A stretch of 64,000 nt of DNA from Rickettsiella grylli (GTDB lineage: Bacteria; Pseudomonadota; Gammaproteobacteria; Diplorickettsiales; Diplorickettsiaceae), in NCBI RefSeq assembly GCF_000168295.1, contig NZ_AAQJ02000001.1, forward strand, positions 707,001 through 771,000, given 5' to 3'. This document shows, piece by piece, positions 24,788-32,389 of this stretch. Each line of letters starts with the position of its first letter. The stretch's first letter is position 1. Below the pieces are notes generated by a model, which did no database searches, was not told the origin of the DNA, and was given only the letters and a program-made list of their open reading frames with translations. The translations under genes and the position numbers were made by a program.

Positions 24788-25411
24788 ATGATTAATCCAA
24801 ATATTAAATTTCCTATGCCTAATATAACTCGACTGTGCTTTTTAAAAAACATTGTGAAGAACCCGAACATTATCGTAGGCGAATATACCTATTACGATGA
24901 TCCTGAAAATGTTGAGAATTTTAACAAAAACGTGTTGTACCACTTTGACTTCATTGGCGATAAGCTGATTATCGGCAAATTCTGTCAAATAGCCACTAAT
25001 GTACGCTTCATTATGAATGGAGCTAATCATGCAACCAATGGTTTTTCGAGTTTCCCGTTTCGTGCGTTTGGCAATGAATGGCAAGATGTACCTCTTACTC
25101 CAGATTATAAAGGTGATACTATCATTGGAAATGACGTTTGGATTGGCTATGATGCGATGCTCATGCCTGGAGTAAAAGTAGGTGATGGTGCCATTATTGC
25201 ATCGCGATCGGTTGTAACCAAAGATATAGAAGCCTATTCAATTGTTGGTGGTAATCCTGCTCAATTGATTCGCAAACGATTTGATGATGAAACGATTCAC
25301 AAATTAATCAATCTCGCTTGGTGGAATTGGTCGTTTCAAAAAATTACTGAGAAAGCAAAAAAAATTACTGAAGCTAATGAAAAATTGTTTGATGAGCCTG
25401 AAAGTCCCTGA
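24788..25411 (+). CDS. Vat/CatB-type xenobiotic O-acetyltransferase
   Basis: A 207-residue left-handed beta-helix (hexapeptide) acyltransferase. The order matches the streptogramin A (Vat) and type-B chloramphenicol acetyltransferases: GKFCQIATNVRFIMNGANHA with the catalytic His at residue 81, the loop FPFRAFGNEWQD, coils GDTIIGNDVWIGYDAMLMPG and VKVGDGAIIASRSVVTKDIE, and the tail SIVGGNPAQLIRKRF then WWNW. Family members O-acetylate virginiamycin M-type compounds or chloramphenicol, but many homologues have other or unknown substrates. Intact; located in the accessory region, so acquisition by transfer is likely. Confidence 0.88.
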   Translation: MINPNIKFPMPNITRLCFLKNIVKNPNIIVGEYTYYDDPENVENFNKNVLYHFDFIGDKLIIGKFCQIATNVRFIMNGANHATNGFSSFPFRAFGNEWQDVPLTPDYKGDTIIGNDVWIGYDAMLMPGVKVGDGAIIASRSVVTKDIEAYSIVGGNPAQLIRKRFDDETIHKLINLAWWNWSFQKITEKAKKITEANEKLFDEPESP

Positions 25412-25552
25412 ATAGAAGGGAAGGGAAGTTAAGCAATTATGTTAGTTGCTGTCCATGAATGAACAAGACTATCATACGCGAACCGACCAAAAAAATAGAT
25501 TTGATAAAATGCTTATTAGTGTAAAAAAAATAAAGGCGAAATAAATAAAAAT

Positions 25553-26305
25553 ATGTTTGACATTTTGAAAAAATTAAATCCATTTAGAATAAAAAAAGAC
25601 ATTGTCCCTGAAATCACTATAGATATGACTAGATATATCGAGGAGCATTTAAATTCGATACACCTTGCTGTACCTAATATCGATTTGACAGCTATCGAAA
25701 CAAGTCAGATATCTATCGGACCTATAGTACATTTGCCATTACAGGTAAATTTAAATCTTGATACTTCTGAAAGTATTCGACGAAGAACACTTATTGAAAA
25801 TTCTTTTCAGAGTAGGGCATCTGCTGAAAGTAGATGGGGAGAAGAAATATCTCATATATTCTCATCTCACATTCAAGCTAATTTTTTTGTTAATAGACAG
25901 GAATTTAGTACTGGAAACCATTTTAAAGAATCTAGAGTCATTCCAGATGAAATTACTCAATATACTAAAAAACAAGATAATCCCATATGGAATGATATTT
26001 CCCATATAATACAAAGTCGTTTATCACCCGAAGAACAAACTAACTTTCATTGCCCGATAACCCAGGATATTATTACATCACCTCCCTTGTTAATTATCGG
26101 AGTTAATGGAACTCCCATTCATTTTTTTGATGGCAGAGCTTTGCTTGAAGCTTTTAAGCACAAGGGACTAATTAATCCCATAACACGAGAAAAAATTAAT
26201 TTAACTCAAATAAAACATGGAGATGAAGCTATAGATTATATAAAGGCTATGATAGCTGAATATGTCCATATATATTCTCTACATGCCTTAGTCAGACAGT
26301 ATTGA
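25553..26305 (+). CDS. U-box domain protein, candidate E3 ubiquitin ligase effector
   Basis: A 250-residue soluble protein without signal peptide. Residues about 163-235 read like a U-box: FHCPITQDIITSPPLLI, a conserved aromatic-Asp-GRALLEAF helix, then GLINPITREKIN. The U-box is a eukaryotic RING-like fold that binds E2 enzymes; the core hydrophobics and the P-I-T and NP-x-T turns are present. Legionella uses U-box effectors (LubX, GobX), so a host-directed ligase is a good hypothesis. The N-terminal 160 residues are unrecognised and may bind the target. A frame with a membrane segment continues directly after the stop (26301-26549). No ribosome-binding site stands out (AAATAAAAAT before ATG). 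Confidence 0.62.
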   Translation: MFDILKKLNPFRIKKDIVPEITIDMTRYIEEHLNSIHLAVPNIDLTAIETSQISIGPIVHLPLQVNLNLDTSESIRRRTLIENSFQSRASAESRWGEEISHIFSSHIQANFFVNRQEFSTGNHFKESRVIPDEITQYTKKQDNPIWNDISHIIQSRLSPEEQTNFHCPITQDIITSPPLLIIGVNGTPIHFFDGRALLEAFKHKGLINPITREKINLTQIKHGDEAIDYIKAMIAEYVHIYSLHALVRQY

Positions 26306-26549
26306 AAACAATAAATTACAAAATAAAAAATCTTCTCATGAAAACAAAAAAATACCTATTTCCTATTTTATATTAGCCTACCTAATCTTTACAATCGTTA
26401 GTATGAGTATAGTTTATATACATAATCATTTTCGAAATACTTCTTCCATTAGCTGTTCCACATATTGGTCTGATCAGGATTGTTATAAAAAACTGATTCA
26501 GAAGATACATAATGCGAAGCACTTTATTTTAATTCACCTTGCGAAATAG
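26301..26549 (+). other. Open frame with one membrane segment after the U-box gene, possible lost C-terminus
   Basis: A frame open from 26292 to TAG 26547 overlaps the U-box stop (ATTGA). It encodes a polar start, one hydrophobic helix (ISYFILAYLIFTIVSMSIVY) and a tail with two Cys. The first in-frame ATG (26403) lies inside the helix, so it has no good start of its own. It may be the former membrane-anchored tail of the U-box protein separated by a frameshift. Confidence 0.35.
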
Positions 26550-26585
26550 ACCACTAAGTGCTATATTAAAGATATAGGAATTTTT

Positions 26586-26954
26586 ATGCGAGTTTTTAAA
26601 ACCCGATCATTTTATCGATGGGCAAAAGAGCAAAAATTGAAAGATGAGGTTTTAAGAAAAGCTGTTCAGGAAATAGAAGAGGGACTCTATGAGGCTAATT
26701 TGGGTGGTTGTGTCTATAAAAAAAGGATATCTATTGGAAACCGTGGAAAAAGCAGTGGATCACGCACTCTAGTTGCTTTTAAACTAAATAATAAAGCTTT
26801 TTTTATTTATGGATTTGCGAAAAATAAACGTTCCAATATTACACTCAAAGAAGAACTTGCTTTGAAAATGTTAGCCAAACTTTATTTTACTTACGATGAG
26901 AGACAAATAGATCGAGCAATAAAGGTAGGGGAACTTATTGAGGTTTTATTATGA
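26586..26954 (+). CDS. Type II toxin, RelE/HigB family (Gp49-like)
   Basis: A 122-residue basic protein beginning MRVFKTRSFYRWAKEQKLKD, with the RelE/HigB-type core (EIEEGLYEANLGGCVYKKRI, SGSRTLVAF, FFIYGFAKNKRSNI). Toxins of this family cleave mRNA on the ribosome. The downstream HTH antitoxin gene overlaps it by 4 nt (ATGA), so the pair is a toxin-first HigBA-type module and translation is probably coupled. Intact. Such modules are usually repressed by the antitoxin or the complex binding the promoter; I see no obvious operator. Confidence 0.85.
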   Translation: MRVFKTRSFYRWAKEQKLKDEVLRKAVQEIEEGLYEANLGGCVYKKRISIGNRGKSSGSRTLVAFKLNNKAFFIYGFAKNKRSNITLKEELALKMLAKLYFTYDERQIDRAIKVGELIEVLL

Positions 26955-27256
26955 AAAAATCAATACTTAAAGTAGTCCATGAATCTGCAAAAGGCTTGTA
27001 TGATGCTGGCTTGCTAGAAGCAGAAACAATGCGTACCTTTGATGCCCTGTGTTTACCTCCTGTACATGAATTAAGCCCTCGTCAGATAAAGCGCCTTAGA
27101 TTGCGTGAGAAAGTGAGCCAACCGGTGTTTGCTGCTTTTTTAAATATAACACCCTCTACTATAAAAAAGTGGGAAACTGGAGAAAAACACCCCAGTGGAA
27201 CTTCATTAAAGCTACTTAACCTAGTAGAAAAAAAAGGTCTAGAAGCCTTAGCTTGA
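26951..27256 (+). CDS. HigA-type antitoxin with XRE helix-turn-helix
   Basis: A 101-residue protein. The C-terminal half is an XRE helix-turn-helix (IKRLRLREKVSQPVFAAFLN then TPSTIKKWETGEKHPSG), typical of HigA/MqsA-like antitoxins paired with Gp49-type toxins. The N-terminal part (about residues 1-40) would bind the toxin. It overlaps the toxin gene by 4 nt. Expected role: neutralise the toxin and repress the operon. Confidence 0.85.
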   Translation: MKKSILKVVHESAKGLYDAGLLEAETMRTFDALCLPPVHELSPRQIKRLRLREKVSQPVFAAFLNITPSTIKKWETGEKHPSGTSLKLLNLVEKKGLEALA

Positions 27257-27275
27257 TGAGTCTGAATTTTCCTAA

Positions 27276-27538
27276 ACAGTAAAAATACAATTACTAGAAA
27301 GATTAAAACCATTAAACGAAGTACTATCGGTTATTTCAAGATTACTCTTGTTAATCGTCTTTGCACTTATTATCTATGTAGCTTCTATTTACGTTTATAA
27401 GCAGGCCTTCACACAGGAGATCGATTTGTAGTGTTGGCAGAGGAGGGCGTCGTTATTTTAAAAACTATTTCTCCTCCTGAACAAAGCGAATATTATTCAT
27501 TAGTTAAAAAAACGCGCCACGCCCTGCGAAAATATTAA
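27276..27538 (+). pseudogene. Remnants: membrane-helix fragment and C-terminal piece of an antitoxin
   Basis: 27276-27431 is an open frame without ATG containing a helix (RLLLLIVFALIIYVASIYVY). It runs into a second frame, 27431-27538 (GTG start), reading VVILKTISPPEQSEYYSLVK then KTRHALRKY, similar in style to the tail of AbrB-type antitoxins (repeat of acidic/aromatic residues then KARKALKE-like). Its stop overlaps an ATG (TAAATG) leading toward the PIN remnant, as in a normal antitoxin-toxin pair. Confidence 0.35.
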
Positions 27539-27561
27539 ATGCGTGACATGAGAAAAGAATT

Positions 27562-27870
27562 GAGATTGTCTCTTCTCTAGAAATTTTAGAAGAATATAGT
27601 AGGGTAAGTGATATCTTATCCAAGAAATATCCTCATGTAGATTTAGCCCCATTTATCAATTTAATAATTAAAGATAGTCTACTTTTTAAACCAATAAAGT
27701 TGAAAACACCGGTTTCTCGTGATCCTGATGATGATAAATTTATTGCAGTAGCTCTGGCTGCAAATTGCCGCATAATTATTAGCGGGGATAATGATTTGTT
27801 GAGTATAACGGGATATAAAGATATCGAAATTATTAATCCTAACGAGTTTTGGAAAAAATATTTGAAATAG
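27562..27870 (+). pseudogene. PIN-domain toxin remnant lacking its N-terminus
   Basis: Reading from 27562 gives EIVSSLEILEEYSRVSDIL, then SRDPDDDKFIAVALAANCRI, IISGDNDLLSI, and EIINPNEFWKKYLK before TAG 27868. This is the C-terminal two thirds of a COG1569-type PIN RNase with acidic residues D-D-D-K and SGDNDLL. The first acidic motif (LDTNV) is missing, so it is not expected to be active. With the preceding antitoxin remnant it is a dead toxin-antitoxin module. Confidence 0.65.
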
Positions 27871-27893
27871 TAATAGTAGGCAATAGATTAGCA

Positions 27894-28954
27894 ATGATTG
27901 ACCCAAATGAAAAAATAAAATTTGTTGAATTAACAGAATTCAATCCAGAATGGTTAAATATATATGCCGATGCTGCCAATGAGATTAAATTTATCCTGAA
28001 AGAAAACTGCATCCAAATCCATCATATAGGCAGTACCGCTATACCCAATATTTATGCTAAGCCAATCGTTGATGTTCTTCCGGTTGTCAAAGACATTACT
28101 TTAATAGATTCATTTAATCATGAATTGAAAAGCTAGGTTATGTTTGTATGGGAGAATATGGAATAGCTGGACGCCGTTTTTATTGGAAATCTAAAACTAA
28201 AAGAACACTGAATATCCATTTATTTGAACAGGGTGCGCCTGAAATCAAACGACATATACTATTCAAAGAATTTATGCTTGAGCATGATGATTATGCTCAA
28301 GTATATTCGCGACTAAAACAGTCATTAGCGGAAGTATTTTCTGAAGATATAGAAAGCTATGTCAATGGAAAAAGCTCCTTTGTCCAGATGATCGATTATA
28401 AGACCGGCTCGGCAAAAGCCAAACAATTAGAGGCGGAAGATAATATTATTATTGAGTCTTATAATACTAATTGGACTAAACTAGCGGAAGCCGAAATTAA
28501 AGCAATTAAAAGAATTTCAAATCAATTATCGTATGTTTCAATAAAGCATTTAGGTAGCACTGCTGTGCCAGAGCTTTCAAGCAAGCCAATCATTGATATT
28601 TTTATTGCTGTAAACTCTATAGAAGAAGCTAAGCAATGGATTAAGCCACTTGAAACATTTGCTTATGTTTTTTGGAATGAGAACCCAAATAAATCTCATT
28701 TGAGATTTTTTAAAGGCATACCACCCTTTGGCGAAAAAAGAACTCATCATATTCATATTGTTCAGAGCGGTAATAGTACCATTGAACATAGCGTTTTATT
28801 TAGAGATATCTTAAGACGTGATCAGAAAATTAGGCTTGAATATGAAGCGCTTAAGATTCAGTTATCACAATCTCATTTAACCAATCGTGAATTATATACA
28901 GATAAAAAAGGCGAGTTTATTAAGAAAATATTACGTGAAAATATAGCTATATAG
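27894..28954 (+). pseudogene. Double GrpB (UPF0157) domain protein with a frameshift
   Basis: ATG 27894 starts MIDPNEKIKFVELTEFNPEW, and the first GrpB domain continues with IHHIGSTAIPNIYAKPIVDV, the nucleotidyltransferase-like signature. The frame is lost near 28127-28135 (the other frame reads KLGYVCMGEYGIAGRRFYW), then runs on through a complete second GrpB domain with IKHLGSTAVPELSSKPIIDI (residues about 110-268 of the downstream frame). A single-base indel near GAAAAG explains it. GrpB proteins belong to the nucleotidyltransferase-like superfamily and occur in accessory gene sets; function is poorly known. The downstream part from ATG 28148 could still be translated. Confidence 0.75.
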
Positions 28955-29031
28955 GCAACATAATAGGCAACATATTTTTTTGACTAGTAGAGATTATTTA
29001 TAGTAAAAAATGAAAAAACCTTATTTTTCAG

Positions 29032-29055
29032 GGCTAAAACTAACTGCCGATAATA
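29032..29055 (+). repeat. 24-bp direct repeat, right copy
   Basis: Identical to 19678-19701. Its last part forms the left arm of the hairpin at 29043-29070, next to the Rpn gene. Confidence 0.6.
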
Positions 29056-29070
29056 AAATTTATCGGCAGT
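29043..29070 (-). terminator. Hairpin after the Rpn gene, probable terminator
   Basis: ACTGCCGATAA and TTATCGGCAGT form a perfect 11-bp stem with a 6-nt loop, 7 bp after the Rpn stop. On the minus strand it is followed by TAGTTTTAG. It could instead be the end of a mobile unit, since half of it recurs at 19678. Confidence 0.5.
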
Positions 29071-29076
29071 ATTAGC

Positions 29077-30062
29077 TTAACTGTAAGGGCGGATCCAAAT
29101 CACCGGATTAAGCCGTAAGCCGTTTGTATTTTTGTATTCTCGAATAGTTTTTTTACTCACCCGTTCAACTAACGATAGACCCGTTATTTCTTTGATAAGT
29201 GAAGGATTAATTCGTTTAGCCAGCATCTTCTTAGCAATCTTTAAATCTTCTTCTCTTCGGCCCTCTTCTCGGCCTCGTTCGAGTCCTTGCTGTAGACCTT
29301 CTTCGATGCCTAATCTTTCAATACTCGTTATGTAACTCACTTTTTTTGCCGCCTCTAGATCGTGTATTTTAGACCTAAATTCAAGCGCGAGCGCTTTAGG
29401 TAATACGAGCACCCAGTCTATCATTTTGTACAAATTAATGACATAGTCCCGACTGTAACCTTTCTCAAGTAAACGGCGAGTTAAAGCAAACTTTATCTTA
29501 TAGCGAGCTTTCGAGTCATTCTTAGTCTCTATAGCGGCTAAATGTGCTAAAACTACAATAACGAAGGGATTATCGACGTTTTCTAAGTCTTCCTTATTAT
29601 TTTGATAATGCAGTAATTTACAGGTCTGGAAACTGAAACTTAAAACAGGAAAATCCCATACTTTCGTTTGATAATTTTCAGGATGCCAAGACGTATTATC
29701 ATCGGTTAAAATGGTTAAAGTTAGAATGGGTTTCTTGTAACGATCAAATAACCGGTAATAATATTGGAATAAACGTAAAGGAAATCCATCTTCTTTTTGG
29801 CCCTGTATCTCTATGTGCAGTAGAACAACTTGTTCTGTACCATCAATGGACTTCACTTTAATGAGCTTATCGACAAATCGTTTACCTCTCATGGCCTCGG
29901 TCGTGATAGATTGTAGCTCTTTATCAAGAATTTCGTAACCAACAGCCCAATCTATTTTTTTATTGATTTTAGGATAAAAAACTCCATGCATTCTTTAATA
30001 TAAACATCAAGGATATCTTTCCAGGCAGAGTCATGATTTGCTCGCTGCTTTTTTTCTGACAT
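29077..30062 (-). pseudogene. Rpn-family nuclease (PD-(D/E)XK, putative transposase), frameshifted near its start
   Basis: The natural start is ATG 30062 (MSEKKQRANHDSAWKDILDV), with GGAAG upstream. The frame shifts near 29990-30000, after YIKE, into the long frame (FYPKINKKIDWAVGYEILDK). The nuclease core follows: GKRFVDKLIKVKSIDGTE, LLHIEIQGQ, and FQYYYRLFDRY. The tail is coiled and rich in EGLQQGLERGREEGRREE, with LSL/VERVSKKTI at the end. Rpn proteins are DNA endonucleases that promote RecA-independent recombination. A start within the long frame (ATG 29991) would lack only about 23 residues, so partial function cannot be excluded. Confidence 0.8.
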
Positions 30063-30135
30063 TGTTATTCTTCCTTATTTGTCATTAAACAGATATATAT
30101 TATCATTAAAATGTCTAAAATGGTAATAGAGCATC

Positions 30136-30260
30136 TCACATGATAAAAAACCATAAATAATTCGTTACGCCAGAGTTTAAAGGATGATCTTTTTCATATT
30201 CCTTTTCTTGTTCTTGCAGATGCTCTTGAAAAGAGTAAAACAAGCGGTGTATATTACATT
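30136..30260 (-). other. Possible gene remnant upstream of the ankyrin gene
   Basis: A minus-strand frame reads HRLFYSFQEHLQEQEKEYEK then DHPLNSGVTNYLWFFIM, stop at 30136. It has no start or recognisable family and is probably the tail of a lost gene. The rest of 30063-30307 shows nothing. Confidence 0.2.
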
Positions 30261-30307
30261 GCCAATAAATATCGATAACGAAAATAAGAAAATAAGGAAT
30301 TTTCTAT

Positions 30308-32344
30308 ATGAAGCGATCATCTAATCCTTTACGTCCTCCCCTGCTAGATTCTCATACCGTTCCACCCGAACTAGTGGACGTATTTAGAGGAACCCACATT
30401 AGTGATAACGTTAATCCAGTTACCAATATTGAAGAAGCGCTCTATGATGCCTGTTATAAAGGACACGTGAAAAAAGTAAAGCGACTTATAAAAAGTGGAG
30501 CTCACGTTAATTCAGTTAATCTTAATGGAGACACGCCGCTCTACGCCGCATGTAGTAAAGGTCATGTTGAGATAGTAAATAAGCTGATAAAACACGGCGC
30601 TCTTGTTGATTTAACGAATAACAATGAAAAAACAACACCACTTTACCAAGCCTCTAAGCAAGGTTACACCGAAATAGTAAGATTACTTATAGAACATGGA
30701 GCTGATATAAATCTCCCTGACAAAGATGGCACAACATCCCTGCATTGTGCGTATTTTAAAGGTCATAATGAGATTCTAGAATTATTCATAAAAAATGAAG
30801 CCACATTGTACGAAACCAAAGAAAGATTATTTTATACGTCTTGTTTAACAGGTAACCTACAAGCGGCAACATTATTTATAAAGTATGGAATTAATGTTAA
30901 CCTAGAAAATATTTTCGGAACACCTTTGGCTTGGGCCTGTTCATGCGGTCATACTGAGATCGCAAAATTGCTTATTAACAATGGCGCTGTTGTCAATGTC
31001 ATGGACAACGGAGAAACGTTATTGTATTCCGCCTGCTCAAACGGTTATACCGGGATCGCAAAACTGCTTATTGAAAATGGCGCTAACGTTAATTTACTCA
31101 GTAACTGCGAAAAAAAAACACCTCTCTGCCAAGCTTCTCAACAAGGTCACACTGAAATCGTAAAATTACTGATAGATTCAGGCGCTGACATAAATCAAGT
31201 TGATCAAGATGGCATAATACCTGTGTATTATGCGTTTTTTGAAGATTATAATGACATCGTCGCGTTGTTTTTAGAAAATAAAGCAACGACGCGCGAATGT
31301 AAAGAAGGATTATTATGTTGCGCCTGTAAACACGGTAATTTTGAGATAGCAAAATTGCTCATACAGCATGGTGTTGATGTTAATTTAGAGGGGAATGGAG
31401 ATGATGGGACGGCATTGGATTTGGCCTGCTCAAACGGCCATGTCGAGATCGCAAAATTACTTATTCAAAATGGCGCTAACATTAATGCAATGAATCGTTA
31501 TGGAGGAACATCATTATCTTTTGCTTCTTCAGAAAACCATACTGAAATTATAAAATTACTGATAGATTCAGGCGCTGACATTAATTTACCGGATGACCGT
31601 GGAGTTACTGTTCTCTATAGTACCTGTTCTAAAGATCAAACTGAAGTTGCAACGTTACTAACCAATAAAGGAGCTAAAGTTAATATTGCAAGTAATAGCG
31701 GAAGAACCTCTCTTTATCATGCGTCTAAACAAGGTAATTCCACAATAGTAAAAAATCTTCTGAGCTGCGGGGCTTATGTTGATGCAGCGAGCAATAGTGG
31801 TCGAACAGCACTTTGTCATGCGCGTTTAAAAGAGCATAGAGAGATAGTAGAATTACTTATTTATAGTGCAATGCTTCAAAATATAGCGGACGAAACGCCA
31901 AACTTCATACAAAAGGATGAGAAATTATCAGCTGTTTGGGATACATTACGTAAAATTGAAGCAATAAAAGAAATTAAATCCAAAATAGTGTTTTCTTTCT
32001 ATGATTTAACCGAAAAAGATGTCGATATCTTATCGAAATCTATTACAAACAGAGATTTAAAATTTCTAAGAGAACAGGTATTTCCCGATTATACCGATGG
32101 TCTGATAAAAAGATTAGAAGCAATTCATTTACATAAAAAAGAAAGGAGTGAAACGATAGACGCACTTCTTTCCAATTCCTGCTTTAAATATAATCTGTTT
32201 TCTCACGCTTCCGAACAAAACAGAAATCAAAATGTACAGTTAACCGAAGATGATATAAGAATGATCTTAGAATTCTTAGAGACTAAAGATCTAAAAACAA
32301 TGACTCAAGCGGTTAATATGCCTTATTCTTTCAATAACTCATAA
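30308..32344 (+). CDS. Ankyrin-repeat protein (about 15 repeats), candidate effector
   Basis: A 678-residue soluble protein. Residues about 40-525 are some 15 ankyrin repeats of 33 residues with the usual G-TPL-A...GH.EI...LI..GA.VN pattern; repeats 4, 5, 9 and 10 are degenerate. Repeats 3-7 and 8-12 look like a duplicated five-repeat block, and 29 nt near 31161 and 31551 are identical. The last 150 residues are helical, with a segment TEDDIRMILEFLETKDLKTM resembling the F-box-like end of PRANC-type ankyrin proteins of poxviruses and Wolbachia; this is weak. No signal peptide. Ankyrin proteins of Coxiella, Legionella and Rickettsia relatives are often type IV secretion substrates. Confidence 0.88.
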   Translation: MKRSSNPLRPPLLDSHTVPPELVDVFRGTHISDNVNPVTNIEEALYDACYKGHVKKVKRLIKSGAHVNSVNLNGDTPLYAACSKGHVEIVNKLIKHGALVDLTNNNEKTTPLYQASKQGYTEIVRLLIEHGADINLPDKDGTTSLHCAYFKGHNEILELFIKNEATLYETKERLFYTSCLTGNLQAATLFIKYGINVNLENIFGTPLAWACSCGHTEIAKLLINNGAVVNVMDNGETLLYSACSNGYTGIAKLLIENGANVNLLSNCEKKTPLCQASQQGHTEIVKLLIDSGADINQVDQDGIIPVYYAFFEDYNDIVALFLENKATTRECKEGLLCCACKHGNFEIAKLLIQHGVDVNLEGNGDDGTALDLACSNGHVEIAKLLIQNGANINAMNRYGGTSLSFASSENHTEIIKLLIDSGADINLPDDRGVTVLYSTCSKDQTEVATLLTNKGAKVNIASNSGRTSLYHASKQGNSTIVKNLLSCGAYVDAASNSGRTALCHARLKEHREIVELLIYSAMLQNIADETPNFIQKDEKLSAVWDTLRKIEAIKEIKSKIVFSFYDLTEKDVDILSKSITNRDLKFLREQVFPDYTDGLIKRLEAIHLHKKERSETIDALLSNSCFKYNLFSHASEQNRNQNVQLTEDDIRMILEFLETKDLKTMTQAVNMPYSFNNS

Positions 32345-32389
32345 TACTAACCCTAACTATCTTTTCAATCAGATGGGGAAACTCAGAGT

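Noticed and set aside
30308..32344. CRISPR or tandem DNA repeat
   Set aside because: The periodic sequence is explained by the 33-residue ankyrin repeats in one open frame; no CRISPR-like repeat/spacer pattern was seen anywhere in the window.
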